Source: Oryzias latipes
Lineage: Eukaryota; Chordata; Actinopteri; Beloniformes; Adrianichthyidae
Length of the DNA stretch: 64,000 nt
Reading direction: 5' to 3'
NCBI RefSeq assembly: GCF_002234675.1
Contig: NC_019860.2
Coordinates: forward strand, 12,398,586-12,462,585
Shown: piece by piece, positions 10,981 to 24,005 of the stretch
Position numbering within the stretch: the first letter of the stretch is position 1
How the letters are laid out: each line of letters starts with the position of its first letter
The notes under the pieces: model-generated
What the model was told of the DNA's origin: nothing
What the model saw: only the letters and a program-made list of their open reading frames with translations
Database searches by the model: none
Translations under genes and position numbers: made by a program

Positions 10981-11080
10981 TGGACCTCCAAGTTCTTCCT
11001 CTATGGTGTGACGTCATCATTAGTCACAGACCACCGAACACAGCCTGCGACCAATGATGACGTCACACTTGGAGGTCCCT
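10981..11080. repeat. Inverted repeat with CRE-type TGACGTCA cores
   Basis: GGACCTCCAAG and GTGTGACGTCATCATTAGTC at the left are matched by an inverted copy at the right (GACCAATGATGACGTCACAC then CTTGGAGGTCC, 11,049-11,079). The same GACCAATGATGACGTCACAC string occurs in the 650-bp repeat units at 55,927 and, with one substitution or less, at 56,577, so this is probably a related element end. Confidence 0.65.
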
Positions 11081-13900
11081 TGTAAACAACAGAGCTCCGA
11101 CATAGGGCGAAATGATCTTCTAAACAGGTTTTTATTATTTTTATGATTATTACTAAGTGCATGTTCGATTATAGTTGTTTTTTTTTTGTTAAATCCATCC
11201 GGTCAGTGCTTTATACTTGGCCGAACTGACCCAGAAGAAGGGATAGGATTAGGTTAATAAGTGCTAACATCACCTGGAGGGCTCAGTATGCTTCCGTGAG
11301 GAGGCACACTTTTCGGCAATTTTATCCTTCTAAATGCTAATATAACAGACTATTTTCATCTTTGTTCTTTAATGTTGAAATGTGACGTATGTAAGGAGGG
11401 GGAGTGGAGGAGGGGGCGTATGTAACATGCTAAAAAACTACAATAAATGAATTTAAAAACACTGTTTACTTCCCCATTGGTGTTTTGCGGATGACTGGTT
11501 AATGACGTACGGTGACAAATGGACTAATGGGTATGTGAATGAGAAGGAAAAGTTGCGGTCCTCTTCACCAAAAAGGTGCCTCCGAGCTCCTTATTTTACA
11601 TATGAAACTCCACTGTACCGAAACCGAACCACAGAATGCTGGTTGTACTGTAAGCCCACAAATAAATGACAAATTATTTCCTCATGACTGTTCTATATCC
11701 AGAATACATCTGTAAAAAATGTTTTAACAGTATATATATGGTGTAGTATTTTACATGCAACTTACTTTCATTTTATTTTGACAGTATTTGTTTGCAATGA
11801 ACCAGATTTTTTTTCCAATTTATATCCATGAATTTTGAGTCAATAAAAACTACTTGCAGGTAGGCAGGGTTTAACTGTGTAAAATATTTCTTATTTGTAT
11901 CTTAATTGAAATTCTTAATACGTTATGTAGGAAAGTATAATCTTTCGCTTTGAGATTACTTTCCTTGTTGCATGTTCAAAAAAGTCGAGAAGGAGAAACC
12001 ACGGAACTCGGCCGGATTAAAGATTAACACATTTATTTCCCTAACAATATTTCTAAAAACAGAGTAAAACAAAATATAACAGATATCCGGTTTCCCAAAG
12101 TTTCAGAGCTTGCACAGCGCCAAATTACAAACGTCTTAACGTGTCAGCCTGTTGGGAACAGCGAAAGTTCCTCCGTCCAGCTGTTTTAACATCTCGGTTT
12201 CAGCCTCCTCCTTCGTAACACAGCATGGCGTCCAGACTCTTCCTCTGGAAGCTCGGATTGGCTGGCAGGGAGCCTGCCTACTTCTGTCAGTCCATATTAG
12301 GAGTCAGCATCTGTTTCCCGCGTCTGAAGTCACCTCCCAGACTGACATGGTCCCGCAACCAAATGGCTCCCTAGGTGGCCCCCCCATGTGGCCGGATCTT
12401 CTTAACATACAGTAGACAATACACCTTTGTTCCCCACACGGGAGCAGATGCCTGTGGCGATTCCCAGGGATGGAAATCAGTCTCAGAGATGATTGATTTA
12501 TGATCCAAGTCAGACCTACAACCAAATGGCCTCAGAAGATCAAAGACCGTTTTCTCCTGCAGGGGGTTGAGTTTGCAGCTCCAGCATCACAACCTCTTTA
12601 CATATGCAATTATCAGGAAGTCCCTTTTAATTGAAATGGCTGGAACACACACACAGTAAACCTGAAAGAAAACCTTCAATGAAATAAAGATAAGATAAAA
12701 GCCTAGGAGAAATAAGAACCACAAAAAATAAATTCCTTCAGTTTACAAATATCCAAGAGAACTAAAAAGTTGTCTAATCAAGATTATATTGTTTTCATAC
12801 CATTGGGGAGATTTTTGTTTTATATATTGATCCTCTTGGTTATTCCAAATAAAACAGGCTCCAAAGCCTTCTCTGGAGCACCACACCGTCTATGGTGTAA
12901 AAGCCAGTGCATTAATGAACCACAATTGTAATAAATACTTCACATGCACCACGATTGAATCAACAATCGGCCTAATCCACCTATCTCGATCAGAAGGACA
13001 TTTTGATCCGATAGGGTCTGATCGGGGCAGATTATTCCGAACGGTGTGTTTACATGACACATTTTCATTCCAATCAGCAATTTATTCCTCTTACTTTTGT
13101 CCATATAACCGCAGCTAGTGAGATCTATGAAATTTCTTTTGTCAATTTTAAAGCTTTTGTCCTCAATAGCTTAAGAAAATGACAGGGTGTCATGACTTGA
13201 TTGGAGGGTAGGAAAAAGATTTTTTTAAATGTTGGTGATAATGTTTTGGTCTTCTACTATAGAGTTTTCAATTTGTAACTTGTTAATAGATATTTTCCTT
13301 TACATACTATTTTCAAAGTTTAAAAAATATTGAATTCTTTTCTCCATCTTCAACTCATTTTGCCTCAAAACAAAAACAAATCTTTTGCTTTTTCTGTGGA
13401 GAATTAATCTAATTTGGATTGCAAATGGTGTATTTCTATGACATGTTCCTCACTCATGTGAGCTAAATCACATAAAGTGTTTTATGAAAATCTCTCAGCC
13501 TGCTCTTGTCTTTTTTTTTGTTAGCCAATAACTTTCATAAATATCAGTTTTTCAAACATTATATTTTAAGCACTCCAATCTGCTAGTAGGAAGCAAGTAT
13601 TCCATTGCTTTTATTTCAAGAAAAAGTGTTTTATTTTTTTACAAAAGTTTTTGTTATTTAAAAGGAAATAATTGAATTTCCAATGGGATGTTCCTATTCT
13701 AGGTATTATTTTTTCAGTGGAAAGGGTCAACAAAAAGCACAAAAGTCAGCGAAATAAGAGTGGGAAACATTACAATGAAGAGATTAGATTGCTTGTTACT
13801 AACCAATAGTTTATTCTTGAGCGTTGAGAGCATTCAGAGTCATTCCAAGTTTTTATAATTTTTTTTTTAACGCCGAATATCAAAACAACCGGGAGAGCCA
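11081..13900. other. Intergenic, no gene seen
   Basis: No family-like exon on either strand. The segment 12,000-12,540 looks like unclassified repeat DNA, and 12,950-13,110 resembles a MITE-like fragment (GATCAGAAGGACATTTTGATC). The rest is AT-rich. Confidence 0.4.
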
Positions 13901-13904
13901 GAGA

Positions 13905-14018
13905 ATTCAGAAATTACTTTGTTGGAGCCAGAAGAGTTACATTGAGTTGGCTTTCAGTCCTGGTTTTCATCTGGTACTACATTGAAATCACCTGCAACAA
14001 TTAACTTGTCAGTTGTGT
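13905..14018 (-). mobile_element. L1/Tx1-type LINE endonuclease fragment
   Basis: Reading the minus strand from about 14,005 gives LIVAGDFNVVPDENQD followed by a stop. This is the GDFN motif of the apurinic-like endonuclease domain of non-LTR retrotransposons. Only about 30 residues remain. Confidence 0.5.
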
Positions 14019-14089
14019 AATTAATTTTCAAATGTTTTATGCTGGTAAATAATTCTGATTTTTGGTCCTGTTTGGTCCACTTTCTCCAC

Positions 14090-14352
14090 AGTTTGTGGTG
14101 ATTCAAAAAAACGCTTTCTTTTTATTTGCATAATTTGCACTTTCATCTTTGCCAAAGTTAAGATGTTGTTTGTTTTCGTGGGAAAAATGCAGACACACTG
14201 CCAAGGCCAGTTGTAAGTTGACGTTATGAAATGGGCGGAACCCACACGGAGCAAAAGCCGGTGCCTCAGAGATTGAGATGTCTTAATTCCGGGTAGGAAA
14301 ATAAGCTGTAGTTTACTCTGAAAGCCTTAAGCAAAGCATCATACAGGCCCTT
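14090..14352 (-). repeat. Repeat family B copy, partial
   Basis: Inverted relative to the element at 32,334-32,934. It shares the GTTTTCGTGGG, GGTGCCTCAGAGAT and CCTTAAGCAAAGCATCATAC blocks and ends with CAGGCCCTTT. It is non-coding. Confidence 0.5.
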
Positions 14353-14514
14353 TAAAGACCTCTAAATGTTTCACTAAATTACTCAAATGACCTAATGACA
14401 TTTTTAGGCTTTCTCATAATGTAAGGTTCTCTATGGAAATAATCAAAAAATACTTTCAATAAATTCGGATTTTAATTTTGCCTTATCTGAAACCTTTATT
14501 ATTTTATGTTAAGG

Positions 14515-16600
14515 CAATCAGTGGTCGCCCCGGCTGGTTGGCTTTCTCGGCCCCGTCGAGGCCTGACCAGAGCTCTCCCAGGGGCGGCGCCTGGGGGCGG
14601 GGGCCTGGACTGGCTGTGGGGGGGGGGCGGCGCTCTCTGGCTCCTCTCTCTCTGTGTGGGGTGGGTGGTGTGGGGCCTGGGAGGTCTGAGCTTCGGGGGA
14701 TGGGACCCCTGGGCTGAGGGGACCTGGGCCCTATGCTGGGGGACGGCTGTTTGACCACCTGGGGACAGTCTACCAGCTGTCCCCAACTTACCCCCGTCCT
14801 CATATAATGTTATATTAGGTTGAGGGGGTGGGTGGTTTAGCCTGCGATGCACCTTGGGGGGGGGGCCCGAGCTACTTGGCAGATGTCCCCCCCCCCATGG
14901 TTGCCGTATGGAATGGACCCCCCGTCTCTCTGTTTTATTTGCACCTTAGACATATAGGGCCCTTGGTAAGGGGGGTGCTGGGACATCACTGCCAGCAAGC
15001 AACAGATGTCCTTTTAGCGCCCTACCCAACAATTATAACTGCACCTTAGACATTTAAGGCCCCTTGATGGGGAGAGTGATGGGACCACACTGTGAGTAAT
15101 CAGGAGATGTCACCTCAGTGCCCCACCCACCAATTTTAATTGCACCCCCTTAGTACACACAGCCATTACTCCTCCAAATGTACACTCCAACAGATATACA
15201 TGCACACACACACCCTCACAAACACACACGTATTTCGCAAGGAAGGTGGGACCTCGACCATCTGTCCCCTACCCCATCCATAGGGAAGGGGGTGCTGGGC
15301 CCTTGGCAACGGCGGCCGTGTCCTCGGGGTGCTGGTTTCCTGGGCCCGGCAGTGCTCTCTCCACACGGGTAGAGGGATCCCTGAGCTTTCTGGCAAGGCC
15401 AGAAGCTGGGGATCACATCACACCTGAGCTGGGGGTGTCCGTGTCCCTGTGGTGTGGGTTCTGGTCCTGGCCCCTGGGTGCCGGGCCTCGCCAAATTTCC
15501 ATGTTTACAACACCTCTTGTGGACCCCCTTCTCTCCTGGGTGCCCTCCTCCTGGGCGGGGCGGCTGGCCCCTGCCTTGCTCCTTCCTGGACTAACCGTGG
15601 GCCGGGTGGGTGGCTTCCTGGAGCATGGAGCGGGTCTCCCTTGGGGGGTCCTGGCTCGTACCTGGGGATGCCCAGAACTCCTGGGTGGTGATGAGGTGCT
15701 CGTCTGGGGTTGTGGCCGCTCCTCTCGGGCGGGGCCTTGTGTTTGGCCCTCCCGGGGGCGCTCTCCTCGTTGGGCCGGGGCTGCGCTCTCTGTCCCCCCA
15801 TGCCTCCCTGCTCTCTGTCTCTGCGGGCCTCGTGGCAGTCCGGCTGGCCCTGGCCTGGGTGATGGATGGGGCGGTTGTTCTTTGCCTGCTGCCGTGCGGG
15901 CATTGGGAGGGGTTCTGGCTGCCGCTACCACTGCGGCGGGGGTCTTGGTGTGGGGATGGCTGGGCACTCTCCCTCTTTCCTTTCACATTCCATCATCCAT
16001 TTTAGAAGAACAAAAAGACTCACTTAAGCACAGGTGTTAGCTCGCCTCTACATAAATAGTTTGCGTGATTGAATGAAATATTTCACACTAGTTGGTTTGA
16101 AGGCATAAGAATGGGTGTTTTAACATTATTTGTATTGTGTACATGTTGACATGTGAACAGTTTGTGAGCCAACAGGTGTGTTTATAACATTTGAGTGTGT
16201 GTGTGGACAGGCACCGCCCTTAAAACTTGTATTACATCTGAACCTCACTGTAGTCAGTGTAACCATCCAAAAACTTGCTGCTTTACTCTGCCCCCCCCCC
16301 CCCCCCCCCATAATCACCCTCCTATCCCCCACTCTCTAAATCCCTCTCTCTTCTTCCCCCCTTTCCTTTTCCGTCCGGTTTAACACAAAAGAGTTTCAAA
16401 TATGATTAAAATGAATAAAGTTTGGCCTTGATTACAAAAGGGGTTTATTCAGACATACCTCTGGTTTGTCAGAAGATTTCTAACCCCTGTTGTTAAAGTA
16501 AAATGAGGCCCAAGAGGCCCTCAGCTCTCATCTGTTTGCCCAGCTGTTGGACAGGACAAGTTAAAAATAAATAAATAAATAAATAAAAAAGGTCGTTTAA
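14515..16600 (+). repeat. GC-rich repeat block ending in (TAAA)n, probable retroelement
   Basis: A sharp rise in G+C starts near 14,515 and lasts to about 16,005, followed by a TC-rich tract, a C19-like run (16,290-16,309) and an AT-rich 3' part ending in an AAATAAATAAATAAAT tail (about 16,566-16,588). Two diverged units of about 100 bp, each starting GCACCTTAGACAT, lie in tandem at 14,940-15,140. Long open frames on both strands (up to 264 codons) are a by-product of G+C content: they overlap each other, are Pro/Gly/Arg-rich and show no domain. The polar structure and tail suggest a retroelement, but the class is not recognised. Confidence 0.45.
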
Positions 16601-19600
16601 CCATTTAAGATGTTGATATTCCTTTTATATATTTATGAATCTATAATAACTATCAAATTGTTTTTACCTAAAAAAAGATAAATTTGCAAAGTTGTGACCT
16701 TTTGGGCACAGTTCTACTGTATGTTGAACTTTTGTTTGACATCTTCAGGAGATAAAAATGGAAATATCTTTAAAGTCTCTGACTTGTGAACTCTAGTTGT
16801 TTATTGCTGATTCAGTTGAGACTGCTTTTAGTCTTTGATTTTTATTTTTACATTAGATTCTCATTTTAACCTTAAAGCAATTAAATGGTTCTTCCAACAC
16901 TTATTTAAATTACATTATTGTGATCCTGAGGAATGCTTCAAGAAAACAGACGATAGTCATCTGTGTTCATATCTCTCAAATGCTGTTTTAAGCAGACAAT
17001 AAAATATTATGTGAAATCCCTTAAAGAATTTGGCTCCCAGATAGAAATAATATAATAAATCTGCATTTTCAGTGTAACCCAATTTCATATTTTTTATTGG
17101 ATTTAGTTCGAACAGTAAATCTCTGAGAAAGGACTTAAGTTGAAAATGAAGAACATATGATGCTTAGGCTGAGCAGGTCAGCTGATCATATCAAGTTAGA
17201 GTTTAAGGACACATTTGTTCTATTAAATCTCTCTACTCTAGTCTGACTACGAGCTTCACTCTGAATTGAACACCTTCTTTAACATATTTGTTCATACCTG
17301 CTTGATGTTTTCTTGAGAAAGCTCTGTCTTCAATCTTGTTTTAATTTGTTGCCATGTTTTTCATCTAATGGGCTAAAACGTCTGAGGGACTGCAGTTAGC
17401 TTTATTAGCTCCAGAAATTATGTTTTAAGGTCACAGAAGAATGAAAAACAAAGTCCTTTTTATATATGTGTTCTTCCAAAGAGAATTTACTAAAAATCTG
17501 CTTAGATTTATATGAAAAAAGCAAATTTCCATTTTTTGTTGGCAGTTGCAACAATCGAGTCAAACATTAATTGTTGTTCATTCTTTCTCATTTTTTGTCT
17601 TTTTGCATTAAAATGTAGTTTTAAATCATGTATAACCACTACCCAATACCATAACACTACCATCATTGTGCTTTACTGACTATGCTTTTTTAGATTAATT
17701 GCTATTAGTTTTTTTTATTTTCTGACGTAGCACACCTTCCTGAAAATTTGTCTTTAATGTAATCAATTTAAAGAATATTTGCCCAAATAATTTGTTAGTA
17801 ATTCAGATAGCATTTTTTTTAGTGTAGCTATCAGTCTGACACTTACTAAGCCCTTGTAAGACTTGGAAAGACAAGCGAATTCTAAGTAACTTAAAATGAC
17901 TTGCACTGCCCTAGACCATTGGCATCAAATAAAAATAATAGTTTTCTAGGAAAGGTGTTCTGATTATGAGGTTGAAGTTGTTCCAGAAAAGATGTCAAAG
18001 TTAATGCTACATTGCCCTTGGAAAATACTGGCCTGGTGCTGCCATGGCTTAATGGCAAGTCATAGGAGGAATCGTGATTAGGTTTTAAGTTTGTCAAGAA
18101 AATATAAATTATGTTGAGCTATTATCTATTTGCATTCTCAGAAAAAAAGATAATAACACCTGTTAATGTTTATTGTTTTTTGTTTTTACAATTTATGATT
18201 TGATACTCAGTTTGTTTTTACAGTCATCGTTTCCACTTGTAGTCATCTTGTGACTGTTTATTTGTGTTCCTCGTGTTCATCATACATCTATATAACACAG
18301 TCTCTCTTGTGTGAGTGACATTCCCTTCGTCTGTAAAGTTGCTTAGAGAGGAAGGAATGTAATTATGGAAACTGACTGATAATTAAGTTAATATACTCTA
18401 ACTAAGCTTGCTGGAGTCAGATGTTTGTCAGGAGGTCTGTGTCTCATTATTCTAACTGAGCAGACTCAAGCCCTTTTTATCTTTTTAAAGAAACAACTGT
18501 TGCAGTGGAGGCTCCCTGCCTTCATGAATTCAAATGTTTTTTTTCTTTTTGAATGTGATTTGATGTGATTTGATGTGAACTGCAGGTTTGTTAACTTTAG
18601 AACATTGTCTGGCAATTTTTCTACTCAAATTCTTTGCAAATAAATTATAGTCGATATATATAATATATATTGACTATAATTTATTTTAGAGACTATGGCT
18701 ACCAAGTTAGTGTCTCTGGACCATAATGGAACTTGACTGAGTACCTGTGATGTCACCCATGAATAAGGCTTACTTCCAGCTTCAACAAAATGACATTGGC
18801 CTTTCAGAGCCAGATGCGGTTAGTAACCAGTGATTGCGCCATTTCTATGGCAACTACTGTCATCAACATGGTCAATAAAAAATGCCTTACCTCTGGCTCC
18901 AGCGAAATAAAACCAATTCAGTTGCCTTTTTTTGCTATGCGGACATCGCCATGTTGGAGCCATACAACAATGATTGGTCCGAATTGGTCTGAATCAACGT
19001 TACTATGGCAACTACTGTTGCCAATCAGGAGTAAGCTTGTTTGAAGTTTGACCTCTTCCTCTGTCAATCAAACATTCGAGGTGGGGGCCAGCGGGCAGCT
19101 CATGCTTTTACTGAGAGATCTGTTTATAACTTGCAATAACTTGCAATTAAGAAGTTTTTTTTTTTTTAAGAATTAGCAAGAACATTTTAAAAATGGTATA
19201 AGAGCAAAAATGGTTTTTCTGACAAATACAATGCCCAAGTAATAGCTGTTTATTTCTCTACAGAAGTCTGTGGGATTTTGGTTTCTTGGAGCCAGCAGGT
19301 ACTTCCTATTTGGAACTCAACGGGGGTGGGGTCACTTAGTCCAGTTTTCTAACACAGTCAATGGACACAAGTACATTTCCTAATTTCCTTTTGCATTTTT
19401 TTTATTTGCCACGCTTCTTTTGTTTATTTCGCAAAATTAAATACCTGTTTTATTGGTTGAGGCAAACTTTTAAAGTAACAAACATGATTTCATTAAATAA
19501 ATAAGGTAAGTTCCATCATCATCTTGGTATGGGTGCCATGTGAAAACGATTTAAAGCCAGCTGAAAGGTTTTTCCCAACACATTTGGCCACAATCATTTT

Positions 19601-22600
19601 GATTAGATTCACCATAACAAAGATTTGTAGATTTAATCCCAAAAGATTATTTTACAAATGCTTGTAGACCATAATAATGCAGTAAATTCAACATCTTCAA
19701 TGTTGAATATGTGGTGTTTCTATTAATTATTCTATTAGAAAGCATTTATTTGGAATGCTGCTCCAACATAGGTAAAATTCTAACTTACTTTTTATTTCAT
19801 TACACTTTGTTGTATTTAGCATGGTAACTTAATGTGCTTTATTTGGAATGCGATGCTATTGAGCTTTGTGGGCTTTGAACAAACAAAATTTAAAATTCAA
19901 CACAGCTTTGTTGGAATACAACTTATCATGTTTGCAAACTTAAACTTGTTTAGATTATACAAAAATTTGTGATTACTTTTTTGTCTTGAATCAAACATTT
20001 CAATGTTGAAATCAATAAAACAAAACAAAAAACAAAACAGGTGATCTTTGTTCTAATTCTTTTGAAAAAAAATAAAAGCCACAATGTGTCCAGGCCGTAG
20101 ATATGATACGTAACTGTTTAGTTTATGTGTTATTAACTGTTATTTTTGTTTGTGGTGAAACTATCGGGATCATTTGATAAAAAGGATCCGCCTGTTCTGA
20201 GCTATGAGGTTTTGTCTTCACGTTGATCCATGTGAAGCTGCAAAGGCAGGCGGGGATTGTCAATAAAGTACACAAAAACATCCCAGACAGACTATAGCAA
20301 TTTCTCAGTAACTCACTGTATTTAATCTCAAAAACATCACAAACACTTATTATTGTTAAAAAAAACTCTCTTAAAGTGAACCAGCATGTTTGTAATGCAA
20401 GTAGTGCAAGTTGTAGACGTATCATCTTCTTCTTATCTTCTCCTTTAGAGCTACAACTGTTGTAGTCCAAAAAAACTAATTTGAGTGAAAAATAAGAAAA
20501 ATTAGATGGAAAAAAACAGAACAAAATTATATAGAAAAACAAAAAACCTTATGTCAAAGAGGCCAAAAAACGTTTAGAAAAACATAAAAAGTTCTCTCGA
20601 AAAACTGAGAAAAATATATTTCAAAGTTAGAAAAATATGTGTTACAAAAAAAAAAAAAAAATCAAAAATCATTTGAAAAAATGTCTTGGAAAAACAGACT
20701 GTGTGCCACAAGGTCGACCACACTCACAACATGAGCATCCACCAGGTCACCCACGGACTTCACTGCTTTGTGCCCAACGTTGTCTTGGCATTAACTCACA
20801 AACAAAAAACAAATAGTTTGTTCATACTGATCAATATTTGATTCTTAGCTAATGTTTTGCTCTGTAATGTTTGTGGATTTAAATTAAGTAGGAAGAATAT
20901 CCCATAGTTTTCATGAGCAGGGGAGGTTAGTGCCCAGCTTGTTTGTAATTCTTTGCTTTGTAGTTATTAAAAATGTTAGAATGAAAATCTTAAAAAATTT
21001 CAACGAAAAACTCCTGTGTGTTTTTTTTAATACACAAAAAATTAGAAATAAGATTACCCCCTTTTTATTGAATGCAATACACTTCCATAGTTTAGGTACA
21101 GTTTTTTTTAAAATAAAAGTATTGGACTCAAGATGGCAGTTAACACAATTAAAACTTTAAACATGTTTTCTCATTCTTGATTTTTATTTAGCTAAAGAAT
21201 ATGTGATTGTTCTTGTGCTTTTACTTTAGCTGATAACAAAAGTTGCAGACCTTTGTTGGAAAGGTCTGTAAATTTACTTAAAATAACATGACAAAAATGT
21301 GTATTTTGATGTTCACGGTGCTGATAATTAAACCTGGATAAGAATCAGGACCCCCAAGGTTACAGCCTTGGTTCCAAGTGGAAAAAGGTGGATTGGCAAT
21401 GAATCACTTTTTTCATATCCTCCTAGGTGCCTATTGAAGCTGAGAGAAGGATAAAGCACGAGAATAACCAAAATATCAAAGAGTTGTGACCCTGTATCTT
21501 TTGGGTGAAAATAAAGCTTAGTTAGAAAACAAAGCTTTAATCCCTTCACGCTGTGTGCTGCTGACTCGCAATATACCACTTAATCCATTACTCCTCTTAA
21601 TTTAACTTCACCTTGGATTGGAAAAAACAATGAAGATTTTTTTTATTTAATTGTAAAAAAAGGTTGCTGTGAAGGGGTTAAACTTACCAGGCAATCTCCA
21701 CATCTTTACTCTCCTATAGCCATAAGGTATTTGTGCTCTTATAGCCATATGCTTATGTCTATTCAAACAGATAGCTATCTGATTGAACAAAGCTAGAAGG
21801 GACCATGTGGACTAGATCCATCTCCACATAAAGAACCAAAAAATGAAGGTGGTTGGTGTATCTAGCTAACTCTAACAGCTCTCTTAGATGGCCTTGGAAC
21901 ACTTTGCTATCTTTTTGGAAGAACTGGAGGTGACATGGGTAAAGGGAGATCTGAAGATTCTTGCTGGAACTGCTACCACTGTGTCCCATTTCCTGATTAA
22001 ACACTGGAGGAAAGTGGACAGATGGATAAAACGTGTTGATTTCAAAGCAGCCAGCAGGCTACATGACAAAATGTACAATTTCAAAGAAACTAAACTAAAC
22101 CATATTAAACTTTTTTTTTAGTTAAGACAGCCTTTTAAATGTTAGATGGAGTAATCTACTGATTGGATACAAATTAGTGCTTGGAAACTGAAAAGCAAGA
22201 GAAACTTGGATATACAGACATGTTTGTCAGAGTGGGACTTGCAGTGTTGTCATCTGATCACCTTATTAGATTTGGAACATTTCACCCTAAACTGACTTCC
22301 TTCCAAAGCTTGGGGATCAACTATCTCTTTGAGCTTCAAATAAACCTGTGATGGAAAAGGGGGATTTTTTTTTCAAAATAGATAATACTGTGACCTCAAT
22401 GTTTTAGGCCCACCTAGTATTGAAATTAATGAGTCTACGAAGGTCATGGCTCTAAACAAATATAGCATTTTGTCATAAGTTTAGGAATATTAGTACCAAT
22501 TCTAATGCAACACAAAAAATTCACACTTTTACAATGTAACTGGTGTTTACACTTGCTATCCTAGTAGTTCAACGTACTAAGCTAACAACAAGTCTTTATT

Positions 22601-23300
22601 TAATTTTTCAAAGAATTGTAAAAGTCTGTTTTTAGTACTGAGGAAACCAAACGGCATCGTCATAGAGTTCAAGTGAATGAATAATGACTTACTTGTTTAA
22701 AAAAAATTGGCTTCAGCTGACTTAGCTTCATTTACTCTAAACACAAAAACTTCAAACTAGAAGAAGAAAAAGACCTTGTGAGTTTGAAATTTTACAACAG
22801 AAAAAAGGTCAGTTAGATGGCTCGTTTGGGTGGGTGTAGGGCTGATGCGTGGGAAACCAGGGTTTGCTTCCCAGGGGGGGCAATAAGCTCAATCCAGTGT
22901 CTGTCCTTACGCAAAACCCTTCATACTATGTAGCTACAGGAGGTGTCAAGTCTGGGTTTCCCTGTGCCGGTCCCCTGTTAAAATACAGGGTTGTGTCAGG
23001 AAGGGAATCCAGTTTTAAAACCTCTGCCAAACTAAGTGTGCGAGTGAGTGAAAGCTGATTCACTGTGACGATCCCTGACGGGATGTACCATGAGGTGAAC
23101 AACAAAAACGTGAAATACTTTAATAACAGGAAGAATCTTGCTACTATAATAACATCACTTAAGTGCAGCACAGGGGACAGCAGTCTTGTGGTCTGGAGAT
23201 ATATTTAAGGTCAAACACTGGAGATGAATACAATAAAAAATAGTCTCCTTTTAAGTTTCTAAAAAAAATTAATTCATATTTTGTCACTGACCTTTGAAGC
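16601..23300. other. Long intergenic stretch, no gene supported
   Basis: AT-rich DNA without exon-like frames. It contains a palindrome at 18,638-18,686, a copy of the CCATTGACTGTAT-ended repeat family near 18,700-19,375, and a SINE/LINE-tail-like fragment at about 22,800-23,085 (GTCAGGAAGGGAATCCAGTT, GTGACGATCCCTGACGGGA). Confidence 0.4.
18638..18686. repeat. AT-rich palindrome
   Basis: The left arm AAATAAATTATAGTC is mirrored by GACTATAATTTATTT around a TATATA-rich centre; arms of about 23 bp have one or two mismatches. It could extrude as a cruciform. No terminator or gene end is nearby. Confidence 0.75.
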
Positions 23301-23429
23301 ATTCACCGAATTTTCTTTTGTTTTTTTTAAACAAGTTTTTAAAGTGGGTTTAGAAACTGAATGGATAGATTATTTTAAAAAGGAACTGCCCCCACAGATC
23401 ATACCACCGTCTCCACCCCCTGGGTCACA

Positions 23430-23510
23430 TTTGACTTAAATTGAATAAAGCCGATGGATTACATTATGCACTGGAATCTCCTGGTCTCAGTCTGACAGCA
23501 CGCAGCTCAG
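23430..23510 (+). promoter_or_regulatory. fhl2: Possible fhl2 non-coding first exon
   Basis: The stretch ending ..CGCAGCTCAG|GTAAGAC has a near-consensus splice donor at 23,511, about 2 kb upstream of the exon that carries the fhl2 ATG. CCACCCCC and TTGAATAAAG motifs lie 30-70 bp upstream of it. FHL2 genes have non-coding first exons, which makes this a reasonable candidate, but no transcript evidence is available. Confidence 0.35.
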
Positions 23511-23953
23511 GTAAGACTTTCAACCATTTTTCTTACTTCATAACTCTACAATCCAAAAACATTGATAAATCCAGGTTGTCAATGTAAAGAGGACTGGTGT
23601 TCATTTTATTTATTTGGTTAAATAAAGGTTAAAAACTCAAATGGGACAGAATTTGCGTATAGAGGAAAATCTACTTTTCTTTAATCAACTTTTTTTGCAC
23701 GAAAGAGGCAAGGTATTGAAATACGTGGCACAAAGGAGTACAGAGGGCTAAAAATATTATAGTTTAGTTTGTAAAAAATGTTTACCGACTTAATAAAGCT
23801 TTTGGAGATGGATATAGGAAATATCTAAGGTTTAAAGAACGTTAAACAAATTTCGACTGTTATAGCTACTGTCCTGTTTCAACCACAGTCGTCCATGCAT
23901 CTTCGGATTGGTTAGACACCTGGTCCCAGTATCTGAAACAAGGACTTATCAAG

Positions 23954-24005
23954 TGAAAGGCAACTTTGGATCCTGAGGGACACTGGGGTCCAAAGTTGCC
24001 TTTCA
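23954..24005. ncRNA. Perfect-stem hairpin in putative fhl2 intron 1
   Basis: TGAAAGGCAACTTTGGA (23,954-23,970) pairs with its exact reverse complement at 23,989-24,005. Three further pairs, one of them G-T, extend the stem to 20 bp around a 12-base loop. The size suits a short miRNA-like hairpin or a MITE remnant. The mature sequence is not one I recognise. Confidence 0.3.

Noticed and set aside
12000..12540. Possible solo LTR or gene promoter
   Set aside because: No matching TG..CA ends, primer-binding site or duplication could be fixed, so it was left as unclassified repeat-like DNA.
15246..16040. 264-codon plus-strand ORF, and overlapping ORFs of 131-184 codons on the other strand
   Set aside because: All frames of this GC-rich repeat are open by composition; the products are Gly/Pro/Arg/Trp-rich with no domain, and they overlap each other extensively.
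20123..20542. 139-codon minus-strand ORF with hydrophobic stretches
   Set aside because: The hydrophobicity comes from T-rich DNA (Phe/Leu/Ile codons). No family motif, promoter or splice partner was found.
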